NCBI GenBank assembly: GCA_031374115.1
Contig: JANMNO010000005.1
Coordinates: 1-64,000 of the forward strand
Reading direction: 5' to 3'
Length of the DNA stretch: 64,000 nucleotides
Source: JAKFWF01 sp031374115
GTDB taxonomy: Bacteria > Pseudomonadota > Alphaproteobacteria > Rhizobiales > Hyphomicrobiaceae
Part shown: positions 1-8,643 of the stretch, in pieces
Numbering within the stretch: position 1 is the first letter of the stretch
How the letters are laid out: each line of letters starts with the position of its first letter
Position numbers and translations under genes: made by a program
Notes under the pieces: generated by a model
What the model was told of the DNA's origin: nothing
Database searches by the model: none
The model's input: the letters and a program-made list of their open reading frames with translations, nothing else

Positions 1-2
1 GT

Positions 3-599
3 GGCCAGATCAGCGAGATCAACGTTCAAATTCTCGCCGTCGACGAAAACGTTCGTGCCCAGGCGCAACGCGAGATGCGCGCGATCGAGGCGAAACTCTC
101 GGAGCTGCAAGAGCGTGACATCGCGACCAGCGATAAACTGCGCAGGATCAACGTCCGCGCTCCTCAGAAAGGCATCGTCCACGAATTAAGCGTCCACACA
201 GTCGGTGGTGTCGTGACGGGTGCCGAGCAAATCATGCTCATCGTGCCTGAAGACGACAGCCTGACCGTGCAAGCCAGGATCGCGCCAAATGACGTCGATC
301 ATGTGGTTACAGGCCGTCCGGCGCGCCTTCGGTTGTCGGCGTTTAACCAGAAAACAACGCCGGAGATTGCGGCACATGTCACTAATGTTTCGGCAGACGT
401 GACTGTCGATCCCAAAACGGGGCAGAACTATTATATCGTGCGTCTCGAGATGGAGCAGAAAGAGCGGCGGCTCATCGATGACTTGAAACTCGTGCCGGGG
501 ATGCCAGTCGAAGTATTCATGGCGACCGGCGATCGCACGGCGCTCTCTTATCTTCTGAAGCCATTTACCGACCAGATGAACCGCACGTTTAGAGAGTGA
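3..599 (+). CDS. HlyD-family type I secretion membrane fusion protein (C-terminal part)
   Basis: The gene enters from the left edge, so only the last 198 residues are visible. They show the end of a coiled-coil hairpin (QERDIATSDKLRRINVRAP), then the lipoyl/beta-barrel region with the family signature 'VRAPQKGIVHELSVHTVGGVV' split around residues 48-66, and the closing segment LVPGMPVEVFM. These are typical of periplasmic adaptors (HlyD/PrsE type) that link an inner-membrane ABC exporter to an outer-membrane TolC channel. The ABC ATPase partner would be expected to the left of the window. No downstream secretion gene follows. The family assignment is confident; the exported substrate is unknown. 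Confidence 0.9.
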   Translation, partial: GQISEINVQILAVDENVRAQAQREMRAIEAKLSELQERDIATSDKLRRINVRAPQKGIVHELSVHTVGGVVTGAEQIMLIVPEDDSLTVQARIAPNDVDHVVTGRPARLRLSAFNQKTTPEIAAHVTNVSADVTVDPKTGQNYYIVRLEMEQKERRLIDDLKLVPGMPVEVFMATGDRTALSYLLKPFTDQMNRTFRE

Positions 600-655
600 G
601 TAAATGACCGCCGATTGACCTCGGCGATCACTTATTAAATCTCTTCAGCTCGAGA

Positions 656-733
656 TTACATCAGTCCAAACAGATTTAGCGCTATAAGCACGACCAGAGG
701 CACGCCAGCCATCCAAAGCAAGACATTGCCCAT
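656..733 (-). CDS. 25-residue hydrophobic micro-ORF
   Basis: A short reading frame encodes a single predicted membrane helix (begins MGNVLLWMAGVPLVVL, ends NLFGLM). An AGGAG ribosome-binding site lies about seven bases before the ATG (AGGAGATAGAT-ATG). Small one-helix proteins of this style are common but poorly annotated in Hyphomicrobiales. It lies downstream of, and on the same strand as, the membrane protein at 793-1623, and a second micro-ORF precedes that gene. No function can be assigned. It could be a chance frame, but the good ribosome-binding site and uniformly hydrophobic composition argue for translation. Confidence 0.5.
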   Translation of the reverse strand: MGNVLLWMAGVPLVVLIALNLFGLM

Positions 734-792
734 ATCTATCTCCTATTCCACGATCCATCTTTCATAATTTGCGGGTCTTACGGCGCGACCCT

Positions 793-1623
793 TCAGGTGC
801 GGTTGGCACGAGCGAACCCTGCCCACACTTCGCCTTCATCCCGATGACGGCCACCGACGGTGGCTCCCCACCATGCGGCGGCGCCTGCGAGCAACAATGT
901 CGCCGCGGCGAGGAAGCCAACGACCACAGCCGCCTTACGCGCCTTATTGGCGCCGTCCTTGAGCTGAGTGATAACGGTCTCTACGCGCTTTTCAGCCTCG
1001 GCCTGGGGCAAACCCGTTCGCGCTGCAACGACCTCGGCAAGATAGGTGCGGTCTGTAGCAACGACGTTACCGCGACCTGACATGGTCGCGAGTAGTCTGC
1101 CAAGTTCAGCGCGCACCTCGTCTGATCGTCCGTCCGGCGCACCTTTCCCGCTGCGCAACAGCGCGTCGGTGGCGACGCTTGTAAGGCTCGAAGCAGCACT
1201 GGCAACACCCCGGCCAGCCGAAGCAGCGGCCGACACAGCGACGATGGCACCCAGGACGACTGCCGTACTCCACACAAGCAAGCCATGAGCGCCGTCACGA
1301 AACGCGACTTCGTTCTCGCTGGCGCCCGCCCTGCGATGCCGCATTCTTGCCGAAATATAGCCACCCAGAGCAAACGCCCAGACGTGGACGAGGAGCAACC
1401 AAAACCCAGCTCCAATTGTCACGGCGGTGACGGATCCGCTGGTCGAAGTCCAGGGCGAAACCGATGCCAATCCTATTGCCGAGCCAAATGTCAGCAGTAC
1501 GAAGGAAACCGCCAACGCGGCCATCGCACCCGCAATTATGCATGGCCATTCCACGTACGAAGCTGACTCAAAAGCCGAGCCCGCAGAGTGGGATCCGATA
1601 TTTACCGAAGTTGCCTGTGCCAT
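793..1623 (-). CDS. Multi-pass membrane protein of unknown function (PhnA-like rhizobial family)
   Basis: A 276-residue protein. The ATG start (MAQATSVN) is chosen because AGGAG lies about six bases upstream; the reading frame is open further upstream but overlaps the micro-ORF at 1635-1709. Hydrophobic segments lie at about residues 25-50, 65-95, 115-140 and 230-255. The first begins with the pattern WPCIIAGAMAALAVSFVLL, and the next carries FGSAIGLASVSPW. This resembles a family annotated in rhizobial genomes as 'PhnA-like', a name that I think carries no functional meaning. A cytoplasmic or periplasmic stretch between the third and fourth helices contains VATDRTYLAEVVAARTGL. The role is unknown; possibly envelope stress, judged only from its company of small membrane peptides. 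Confidence 0.7.
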   Translation of the reverse strand: MAQATSVNIGSHSAGSAFESASYVEWPCIIAGAMAALAVSFVLLTFGSAIGLASVSPWTSTSGSVTAVTIGAGFWLLLVHVWAFALGGYISARMRHRRAGASENEVAFRDGAHGLLVWSTAVVLGAIVAVSAAASAGRGVASAASSLTSVATDALLRSGKGAPDGRSDEVRAELGRLLATMSGRGNVVATDRTYLAEVVAARTGLPQAEAEKRVETVITQLKDGANKARKAAVVVGFLAAATLLLAGAAAWWGATVGGRHRDEGEVWAGFARANRT

Positions 1624-1634
1624 CTCATTAACTC

Positions 1635-1709
1635 CTATCTGAGACCCAACAGGCTCAAGACCGCCATCACCACGACAATCAGTCCGACGATATAAATGAT
1701 CCCGTCCAT
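1635..1709 (-). CDS. 24-residue hydrophobic micro-ORF upstream of the membrane protein
   Basis: The frame runs MDGIIYIVGLIVVVMAVL...LGLR and stops with TAG. That TAG and the following bases form the AGGAG ribosome-binding site of the membrane protein starting at 1623, so the two are probably translationally coupled. GGAGG lies six bases before its own ATG. It is a single predicted transmembrane helix ending in a positively charged residue. Peptides of nearly this shape occur widely in Bradyrhizobium-type genomes as uncharacterised proteins. Its length puts it below usual gene-calling cut-offs. Function unknown; a leader peptide or a membrane-protein partner are both possible. Confidence 0.55.
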   Translation of the reverse strand: MDGIIYIVGLIVVVMAVLSLLGLR

Positions 1710-2268
1710 CGAAAGCCTCCATAACTGCTTGAATCTAGTAGCGGTGGGGAACGCACGTGGCTGATTTTTTGTTCCATTCACCCGGGAGCTTTGCCCGTCA
1801 GGTAATTGGCACTTTGTTTTGGTTGCGCGATGACACTTTGGAGCCAGTCGTGGTTCACCTGTCCAGATCCCGGGAGCGGGTCAGCCGATCATCATGCTGG
1901 TCGATCAGACCGCTGGCGGATATCCCAAGATCGCAACCGTAATCACTCCCGATGTCCGCTTTTGATGCGCCGCGACCGGGTGACGAATGTGGCGGGCGAA
2001 GCGGTCCGTGCGCTCGACCCGCTGACGTGACCGCAAATGTTGCATCGCCATCTGGGCGGAGCAATTAACCTAGCCACAATGTCTCCACTTTTGTTGTCGA
2101 ATGTCGTTCAGTATGAGTTTCGGTTGGGTTTGACCAACATTTTCCGTGACCAGATCGTATTTGAACCCTCAGTTCCTTACACACCACGAGATTTTACGTA
2201 CCCGTTAGTCAGCTCAAATCGTGTTTCGTCGCTACTTTGGCGACATCGTGTGGGGATGGGGAGGCTGT
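1710..2268. other. Intergenic region with no recognisable gene
   Basis: About 560 bases lie between the leftward micro-ORF and the rightward TAXI protein gene. Short frames exist but none has a ribosome-binding site plus protein-like composition. The stretch around 1860-2030 has coding-like composition (a frame ending AGEAVRALDPLT) and may be a decayed gene fragment, but I cannot name a parent family. The right part (2070-2220) is more AT-rich and is the likely promoter region of the TAXI gene. Confidence 0.5.
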
Positions 2269-3480
2269 ATGCGTAAGTATCTGTATGGTGTCATCGCGCT
2301 CATCGCATTGTTGGCGCCGACTGTCACAGCTATTGGTCAAGGTACTGACAATCCTCTCGTAGTAGCCCAGACAGTTGACCGGTCGAACAGGGCCCGCAAT
2401 GTGCCGTCGGCGGCAGCCTCAGGTGAGGTCGGCGCTGTAACGCGTGTGAACAATTGGACGGTTGGCCTCGCCGGCGGACTGCTCGAAGGAACCTTCATTC
2501 GTTTTGCAGCGGAGCTCGCCAAAGCTCTCGACGATGGCGACAACCTTCGCGTTTTACCAGTCGTGACATTCGGGGCGGCGGAGAATGTCGGCGACCTGCT
2601 TTATCTCAAAGGCATCGACGTCTCGATTACACATGCCGACGTCTTCGATGAATACAAGAAAACCGGCAAGGCATTGAACGTCGATCGCCGCGTCAATTAC
2701 ATTTCACAGATGTATATCGGCGAGCTGCATGTTTATGCCCGTCCCGAGATAAAGACGCTACAGGATTTGAACGGCAAAAAGGTCGGCTTCCATACAAAGG
2801 GAGCCGGGCCGACGGTGACCGGTCCAATTCTGTTCGAGCGCCTTGGGATAAAGGTGGAACCCGTCTTTATCAACAACGCGCTTGCTCTAGAAAAAATGAA
2901 AGAGGGCGAACTTGCTGCGATCCTGCATACGGTCGGCAAGCCGAATGACCTATTTTCGAAACTGAAACGGGAGCCGGGATTCCACTTTCTACCGGTCGAA
3001 TACACGGATAAATTCTCGGATTACTACGTTCCCTCGACACTCGGCCACGAGGATTATCCAAACCTGTTCGAACCTGGCGAGAAAGTCGAAACTCTTGGCA
3101 TTCCGGTGGTGTTGGCAGTCTATAACTGGCCGAGAGAACACGATCGCTTTCGCCGGGTGGAGCGGTTCATCCAGTATTATTTTTCGCGCTTTGAGCGGCT
3201 GAAGCAACCGCCTTATCATCCGAAATGGAAAGAGATCAATCTCGCTGCCAAGGTTCCCGGTTGGAACCGTTACTGGGTTGCAGATGAATTGCTGAACCAA
3301 ACCTCATCGACGACACCTCCTGACGTGAATAAGGCGTCTACTGGTGCAGTCGCCGCGTCCGCAATCGATGCGAATCTGGCCCGCGCGCAGGCGGCACAGG
3401 CGGCACCCAACAACAAGGAAGAGCAAGAGCGGCTGTTTCGCCGGTTTCTCGATTGGGCCAAGCGCGAGAAAAAACAATAG
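2269..3480 (+). CDS. TAXI-family TRAP transporter solute-binding protein
   Basis: A 403-residue periplasmic binding protein. The ATG at 2269 is preferred over the upstream GTG because GGGAGG lies four bases before it and it opens a normal signal peptide (MRKYLYGVIALIALLAPTVTAIGQ). The body has TAXI features: VGLAGGLLEGTFIRFAAELAKAL near the mature start, DVSITHADVF, LQDLNGKKVGFHTKGAGPTVTG and later YVPSTLGHEDYP. TAXI proteins deliver substrates to DctM-type or fused DctQM permeases. No permease is adjacent, so it may act with a distant one or as a sensor. The last 55 residues (after NQTSSTTPPD) are a low-complexity Ala/Gln-rich extension ending FRRFLDWAKREKKQ, longer than the family norm. It is followed 57 bases later by a Sel1-repeat gene on the same strand. 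Confidence 0.85.
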   Translation: MRKYLYGVIALIALLAPTVTAIGQGTDNPLVVAQTVDRSNRARNVPSAAASGEVGAVTRVNNWTVGLAGGLLEGTFIRFAAELAKALDDGDNLRVLPVVTFGAAENVGDLLYLKGIDVSITHADVFDEYKKTGKALNVDRRVNYISQMYIGELHVYARPEIKTLQDLNGKKVGFHTKGAGPTVTGPILFERLGIKVEPVFINNALALEKMKEGELAAILHTVGKPNDLFSKLKREPGFHFLPVEYTDKFSDYYVPSTLGHEDYPNLFEPGEKVETLGIPVVLAVYNWPREHDRFRRVERFIQYYFSRFERLKQPPYHPKWKEINLAAKVPGWNRYWVADELLNQTSSTTPPDVNKASTGAVAASAIDANLARAQAAQAAPNNKEEQERLFRRFLDWAKREKKQ

Positions 3481-3537
3481 ACACGCCGTGTAGCTATTCC
3501 GGGCGCGGAAAAAGTACCAACCCGGGGGGAGTTTGGC

Positions 3538-4458
3538 ATGTGGCATTCGAACGGACTTCAGACGGAAGCCACGGGTATGGGCCGGCGACGGGACATCGCA
3601 AAGGCGGCGGCGGCGATACTGCTGACCATGGCCTGCGAAACTATTCCACATGCATGGAGCCAGACGCAGCCCGTTCAAATCATCTCGCAGCCGATTCTTT
3701 TGGTCGAACCCGCAGTCGAAACACCCTTCTCGATCCAGCTGAACAGCAGCTCGCAAGTACCGAAGCAAGCCTTCGTCCGGATCCGTGGACTGCCCCCAGC
3801 GGCCGTCCTGAGTGAGGGGCACGCGATCAAAGCCGGCACCTGGGCTGTTCCATTGACCGGTCTCGCAAATCTCATGGTGACGGTGGCCGCCGGGTCGGAG
3901 GGCAAATTTCAAGTGCTGGTCGCGTTGGTCCTGGTGGACGGCACCGTCGTCCGCGAGACCGAGGTCACGCTTGCCGTCATGTTGACGGCGGCCTCGAACC
4001 AGCGAGCGTCGCAGGCCCCGGTGAACTCGGCATCCTTGGGTGCGGGCCCTGCGTTGCCGTCACCGCCGCCGCAAGCGTCTCCCCTCGCTTCACCGCCACT
4101 GAAGCTCGCGCCAGAACGGGAGGCGCCACCACCTGCATTGTCAGGCCAGCAAGCCGTGCCGCAGTTGAAAAGCGAGGATCGGGACCGTGCCATCAAGTAT
4201 GTTCAGCGTGGCGACGAGAGCTTGGCCGCGGGCAATATTACAATGGCGCGTCTGTTTTATCAGAAGGCCGCCGAAGTCGGGTTGGCGCAAGGGGCTTTGG
4301 CACTTGCCGGGACTTATGATCCAGCGGAGCTAGCGCGTTTGAAGGTGGTCGGCGGTGTCGATCCGGATCGGGCGACCGCTCAAAAGTGGTATGAAAGAGC
4401 ACGCCAACTTGGTTCGCCGCAGGCAGCCGAACGGCTCCTGAAGCTCGGTGTGCGATAA
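3538..4458 (+). CDS. Sel1-repeat secreted or periplasmic protein
   Basis: A 306-residue protein, ATG preceded by GGGGGAG. The N-terminus has a basic stretch and a hydrophobic segment (RRRDIAKAAAAILLTMACETI), suggesting a signal or anchor. Residues 40-150 look like a beta-rich domain. Residues 155-205 are Pro/Ala/Ser-rich, a probable flexible linker. The C-terminal 90 residues hold Sel1/TPR-like helices: AIKYVQRGDESLAAGNITMA, RLFYQKAAEVGLAQGALALA and AQKWYERARQLGSPQAAERL. Such repeats mediate protein-protein contacts. It is likely co-transcribed with the TAXI protein (57-base gap). The reading frame ends 22 bases before the convergent aminotransferase. No enzymatic motif is visible. Confidence 0.7.
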   Translation: MWHSNGLQTEATGMGRRRDIAKAAAAILLTMACETIPHAWSQTQPVQIISQPILLVEPAVETPFSIQLNSSSQVPKQAFVRIRGLPPAAVLSEGHAIKAGTWAVPLTGLANLMVTVAAGSEGKFQVLVALVLVDGTVVRETEVTLAVMLTAASNQRASQAPVNSASLGAGPALPSPPPQASPLASPPLKLAPEREAPPPALSGQQAVPQLKSEDRDRAIKYVQRGDESLAAGNITMARLFYQKAAEVGLAQGALALAGTYDPAELARLKVVGGVDPDRATAQKWYERARQLGSPQAAERLLKLGVR

Positions 4459-4480
4459 CGCGCGGGAAACGCTCGGACCA

Positions 4481-5872
4481 CTATACGTCCCCGTCGGCCT
4501 TGAGCCAACGGATTGCGGTGCGAAAAGCCTCCAAGGTCTGCGCCACCTCCTCGGGTCCGTGCACTGCCGAGACGAGCCCGCCGGGTGAGCCCATGATATC
4601 GACGCCGTTGGCGATGAGCGCGATGCGCAGCCGATACGCGAGTTCCGGGTTACGTACGCGCTTCAATCCTTCGAAGCCGAGGGTGCTCGCATCGAAAGTT
4701 GCTGGATCGAGCGGCAACCGCCCCGGGTTCTGAAAAATCTGGAATGCCGATGCATCGCCGTAAACGCCCCAGGCCACATCCTCGTCGACCAGGATCTGCC
4801 GCAAGCCGGCACGGATTTGCTCCGCTGTCTTCTCCGCGCGGTCACAGACATCTTGGCCCTCGATAATCGACAGCGTCGTCACTGCTGCAGCCGCGCTCAG
4901 CGGATTAGCGTTGAAGGTGCCTTGATGACCGATTTTCTCACGGCCAGCTTGTTTCATCGTCTGGGCGTCAAGCTGATCCAGAACGGCCGCGCGTCCTGCA
5001 ACGGCTCCACCAGGCAGGCCGCCCGCGACGATCTTCGCCAGCACCGTCAAATCGGGCACGACACCGAATCTCCTTTGCGCACCGCCCGGCGACCAGCGAA
5101 AACCCGTGATCACCTCATCGAATATCAGCAGCGTGTCGTGTTGACGCGTGATCTCGCGCAGACGCGGCAAGAACCCGCTGGGTAACGGAACCTGTCCCCA
5201 CGATGCGCCCGAAGGTTCTAGAATGACGGCCGCCACGTCGTCGCGCTGGCTCAGCGTCGCTTCGACCCGCTCGACATCGTCCGTTGGCAACAGAATTGTC
5301 TCGGCCGCCAGGCTCGGCGGAATTCCTACCGGAACACCGCCATCGAAATGCGACATCGCGCCGGAAGCAACCGCGTCATGCCAGCCGTGAAAATGGCCGA
5401 CGAACCGGATGATTTTCGTGCGTCCGGAAAATCCGCGCGCGAGCCGCAATGCAAGATGCGATGCCTCGGTGCCCGACGCCGTAAACCTCACACGCTCGGC
5501 CGATGGTACCATGCGGTTGATCAGTTCCGCCCAAATCACTTCGAGTTCGTGCGCGGAGCCCCAATGCGTGCCGATCTTCGCTTGACTATCCACCGCGGCG
5601 ACGACATCGGGTTGGCAGTGTCCGAGCAGCAACGCGCCGTGCCCGCCAAAGTAGTCGACATACGTATTGCCGTCGACATCCCACTTCAGAGGGCCCGATG
5701 CACGGGCCGCGTATATTGGATACGGCAGTAGTGTTCGGCTGTCGTGCGTGAGACCGGCGGGGATGACCTTGCGCGCTCGCTCATATAACGCCGCGGATTT
5801 GCATGTTCGCTCGCGGAAGGCGGCTTCGACTTTCGAATTAGTGCGGGGTGCCGTAGCGGTCGCAGCTGTCAT
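4481..5872 (-). CDS. Class III PLP aminotransferase, glutamate-1-semialdehyde aminomutase-like
   Basis: A 463-residue enzyme. The start at MTAATATA is supported by AGGAGAAGGG just upstream; the longer frame to 5941 lacks a better site. Residues 60-85 carry the N-terminal GPLKWDVDGNTYVDYFGGHG signature. SGTEASHLALRLAR near 133 binds the PLP phosphate, FDEVITGF places the cofactor-binding Asp at 252, and the Schiff-base Lys is K280 in LAKIVAGGLPGG. This is the HemL/class III fold. HemL itself is not essential in alphaproteobacteria, which make 5-aminolevulinate by the C4 route, so this is more likely an amino-acid or amine transaminase or mutase of unknown substrate. It lies downstream of DUF1244 and N-formylglutamate amidohydrolase on the same strand. 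Confidence 0.85.
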   Translation of the reverse strand: MTAATATAPRTNSKVEAAFRERTCKSAALYERARKVIPAGLTHDSRTLLPYPIYAARASGPLKWDVDGNTYVDYFGGHGALLLGHCQPDVVAAVDSQAKIGTHWGSAHELEVIWAELINRMVPSAERVRFTASGTEASHLALRLARGFSGRTKIIRFVGHFHGWHDAVASGAMSHFDGGVPVGIPPSLAAETILLPTDDVERVEATLSQRDDVAAVILEPSGASWGQVPLPSGFLPRLREITRQHDTLLIFDEVITGFRWSPGGAQRRFGVVPDLTVLAKIVAGGLPGGAVAGRAAVLDQLDAQTMKQAGREKIGHQGTFNANPLSAAAAVTTLSIIEGQDVCDRAEKTAEQIRAGLRQILVDEDVAWGVYGDASAFQIFQNPGRLPLDPATFDASTLGFEGLKRVRNPELAYRLRIALIANGVDIMGSPGGLVSAVHGPEEVAQTLEAFRTAIRWLKADGDV

Positions 5873-5992
5873 GAACCCTTCTCCTGAACATTCCCCGGGA
5901 GGAACCTCATCACGCACGATCATGCAGCCGCGCGTTGCCAATCAGCCGCGCATTTTCAACCGGCACTTGGTCGTCCAAAACATGCGGCGCGC

Positions 5993-6301
5993 TTAGTGCT
6001 TGTGCGGCTCAGCCATCGCGAATGCTGCCTTCTGCTCGGCCGTTGCCTCCCGCTGATACTTCGCCTGCCACTCCTTGTAAGGCATGCCGTAAACGGCTTC
6101 GCGTGCTTGATCTTTGGTAAGCAATTCCCCGGCAGCATTGGCTGCCTCTTGATACCAATTCGACAAGCAGTTGCGGCAGAAGCCGGCTAGGTTCATCAGA
6201 TCGATGTTTTGAACATCGGTGCGCGTGCGCAAGTGCTCGACAAGACGCCGATAGGCGGCAGCTTCAAATTTGAGACGTGATTGTGCGTCTTCGGCTGGCA
6301 T
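5993..6301 (-). CDS. DUF1244 family protein
   Basis: A 102-residue protein. ATG preceded by AGGAG with good spacing. It shows the full DUF1244 pattern: AAAYRRLVEHLRTRTDVQNI, then MNLAGFCRNCLSNWYQEAA with two cysteines (C43 and C46) in a CRNC motif, and VYGMPYKEWQAKYQ. The family is small, all-helical and widespread in alpha- and gammaproteobacteria; no activity is firmly established. It sits 33 bases downstream of the N-formylglutamate amidohydrolase gene, a neighbourhood I recall from other Hyphomicrobiales. Confidence 0.9.
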   Translation of the reverse strand: MPAEDAQSRLKFEAAAYRRLVEHLRTRTDVQNIDLMNLAGFCRNCLSNWYQEAANAAGELLTKDQAREAVYGMPYKEWQAKYQREATAEQKAAFAMAEPHKH

Positions 6302-6334
6302 GGTCGTTCGCTCCTGGGCAGATGGGTTACTCCG

Positions 6335-7138
6335 TTATTTTACATGGGATCGCCCGCGACGAAATGCGAGTTGCAGATCCGGTCGATCCAGTAATAGCCG
6401 CATCAATCTGGTGAGGCGCTTGCCCCACGCCTCTTGATCCTTTTCGGTCCGTATCAGATCTTGCCGGACTTCGATCAATGCATGCGCTAAATCCCGTTGG
6501 GTGGCGTGCTGCCACATCGTGTCACCTTCGAGGCCGCCGTGATAGGGCTGGTTGTCCCCCACGATCAAGTCGCCTTCCGCGTACAACGCCTCTAGCAATG
6601 GCACCGCAAGACGCGGGTCCCGATCCCAGAGTACGCCCGCATGCCAGGGACGCGGCACCGATTTCCAGCTTTCGGTAAAGCTGTGGATCGACAGGATTGC
6701 AGGCGTGATACCGGTCGCAAGGCACGTATCGAGCACGCGGCTGATCGCGCGGTGATAGGGCCTGTAGAACAACCTCAACCGCTTCTCTCGCTCCGCCGTA
6801 TCGACGTGCCGATTGCCCGGAACGATCGCGCCGTCCGAAAGGCGCATGACCAGGGTGGGATCATCCTCGCCACGATTCGGATCGATCAGCAGGCGAGAAT
6901 AATGCGTCGTCACCGCCGGCACGCCGAGAGACGCCGCCAAATACTTCGTCAGCGCTTCCGCGCCGATATCATAGGCGATGTGCCGCTGCAGTTGCGCTTC
7001 GGGCAGGCCGAGTGTGTCATAGCCCGGCGGGAACGCGTTACGCGCATGGTCGCACAAGATGACAAGACCGGCTTCCGCCGCACCGCCGATCACCGAGTAG
7101 CTGTCGGCCGTGTCCGAGGCAATTCGTGGCTTGGACAT
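6335..7138 (-). CDS. N-formylglutamate amidohydrolase family protein
   Basis: A 267-residue protein. The start at MSKPRIAS is chosen because GAGGA sits four bases upstream; an ATG 15 bases earlier has no such site. Recognisable family blocks are LVILCDHARNAFPPGY (residues 25-40), HIAYDIGAEALTKYLA, SRLLIDPNRGEDDPTLVMRLSDG split over 80-105, and ILSIHSFTESWKSVPRPWHAG. N-formylglutamate amidohydrolases (HutG type) release formate and glutamate in one branch of histidine breakdown. No other hut genes are present, so this paralogue may deformylate a different N-formyl amino acid. It is transcribed with DUF1244 and divergently from the glycerate kinase gene. Confidence 0.85.
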   Translation of the reverse strand: MSKPRIASDTADSYSVIGGAAEAGLVILCDHARNAFPPGYDTLGLPEAQLQRHIAYDIGAEALTKYLAASLGVPAVTTHYSRLLIDPNRGEDDPTLVMRLSDGAIVPGNRHVDTAEREKRLRLFYRPYHRAISRVLDTCLATGITPAILSIHSFTESWKSVPRPWHAGVLWDRDPRLAVPLLEALYAEGDLIVGDNQPYHGGLEGDTMWQHATQRDLAHALIEVRQDLIRTEKDQEAWGKRLTRLMRLLLDRPDLQLAFRRGRSHVK

Positions 7139-7302
7139 TTGATCCTCGGACATACTGTGGCTTTGAGGTCCTGCTGCGGCCGGACGTTTGAACGATCGGA
7201 CCAGAATATCCCGCTCACCCTCCGTTGACCACCTTGACGTAGGCAACCCATGTCCAACAGATGGAAAAACCATCACGTCACAATCGCGAGCCGGCGGACA
7301 CG

Positions 7303-8598
7303 ATGAACAACGCTTCGATGAAGGACAGGTTGCTAGCGCTCTATCGCACGGCAGTGGCGACGGCGCACCCGAACGTCTGCTTGCCGGGTCATCTGCCGCC
7401 ATACCCGAAGAATGGCCGTATCATCGTCATTGGCGCCGGCAAGGCGAACGCGGCGATGGCAGTTGCGGCCGAGACCTATTACGCGGCAAACGCCGGTTTT
7501 GAGAGATTTGGCGGCGTGGTCACGACCCGTCATGGTTTCAAACTGCCGACATCGCGAATCGAGGTCATCGAGGCGGCCCATCCGGTGCCTGATCTAAACA
7601 GCCTTGAAGGCGCGGCGCGCGCCATTGCGGTGGCGAAATCAGCCAGTGCGAATGATCTCGTCTTGGTTCTACTTTCGGGCGGAGCGTCGGCGTTGTGGTG
7701 TCAGCCAGTCGATGGCGTAAGTTTCCCAGCCAAGCAGGCTTTGACGAAGCAATTGCTGCGCGCCGGAGCGCCAATCGGCGAAATGAACGTCGTGCGCAAG
7801 CATCTGTCCCAGATCAAGGGCGGAAAGCTCGCCGCGGCGGCGTTCCCGGCACGTTTGCTGACACTTGCGATCTCCGATGTGCCAGGTGACCAGCCGACCA
7901 GCATCGGTTCGGGTCCAACAGTTGCAGATCCGACGACGCTTGCCGATGCCCGCGCCGTGCTCGAACGATGGTCCATTACGCCGTCACCGGAGATTGCGGC
8001 GGCTTTGGCCGACCCCGCCAACGAAACCATCAAGCCGGACGACCCGCGATTGGCGAATGCGGCTTTCGAGATCGTGGCCGCTCCCAAGGCGTCGCTCGAA
8101 GCTGCAGCACGACAAGCGCGCACACTCGGTTACGAAATCGAGTTTCTGGGTGACAGCATCGAAGGCGAAGCGCGCGAGGTTGGTGGCAAGCACGCCGCTC
8201 TCGCGCTGGCCGCCAAGTCGAGCGGGCGCCGCGTCGCTATTATATCCGGTGGAGAATTCACCGTGACCGTCACTGGCAATGGGAGAGGGGGCCCGAACCA
8301 GGAATATGCTCTAGCACTCGCCCGCGCGCTGGATGGGGCAGCAGGGATCAGCGCGCTCGCAGCAGACACCGACGGTATCGATGGCGGCAGCGGCAAGGCC
8401 GACGATCCCGCCGGAGCATTCGTATTTCAAGACACCCTGCACAGGGCATCGGACGAGAACCTCAATGCAGCCACGTTCCTCGCCAACAACGATTCGTCGA
8501 GCTATTTCGAAGCCATTAATGATCTCCTGCGGATCGGTCCGACGCAAACAAATGTGAATGATTTCCGGATCATCCTCGTTGATCCAATTGTCGCCTGA
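7303..8598 (+). CDS. Glycerate 2-kinase (GckA/TtuD, MOFRL family)
   Basis: A 431-residue protein from the preferred ATG (MNNASMKDRL); a start 14 codons earlier or 5 codons later cannot be excluded, since no strong ribosome-binding site marks any of them. Family landmarks are IIVIGAGKANAAMAVAAE near the N-terminus, LVLLSGGASALWCQP, the NVVRKHLSQIKGGKLA block, LAISDVPGDQPTSIGSGPT, and the C-terminal MOFRL segment ADTDGIDGGSGKADDPAGAF. The enzyme phosphorylates D-glycerate to 2-phosphoglycerate with ATP. This feeds lower glycolysis just above pyruvate kinase, which lies 0.5 kb downstream on the same strand. Glycerate would come from glyoxylate, serine or tartrate breakdown. Confidence 0.9.
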   Translation: MNNASMKDRLLALYRTAVATAHPNVCLPGHLPPYPKNGRIIVIGAGKANAAMAVAAETYYAANAGFERFGGVVTTRHGFKLPTSRIEVIEAAHPVPDLNSLEGAARAIAVAKSASANDLVLVLLSGGASALWCQPVDGVSFPAKQALTKQLLRAGAPIGEMNVVRKHLSQIKGGKLAAAAFPARLLTLAISDVPGDQPTSIGSGPTVADPTTLADARAVLERWSITPSPEIAAALADPANETIKPDDPRLANAAFEIVAAPKASLEAAARQARTLGYEIEFLGDSIEGEAREVGGKHAALALAAKSSGRRVAIISGGEFTVTVTGNGRGGPNQEYALALARALDGAAGISALAADTDGIDGGSGKADDPAGAFVFQDTLHRASDENLNAATFLANNDSSSYFEAINDLLRIGPTQTNVNDFRIILVDPIVA

Positions 8599-8643
8599 TT
8601 GCCAATCACATATCCGTCCAAGACAAAAGAGACCCAGATAATC

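Noticed and set aside
1806..2030. Short frame with coding-like end (AGEAVRALDPLT)
   Set aside because: No credible start or family match; kept only as a possible decayed fragment in the intergenic note.
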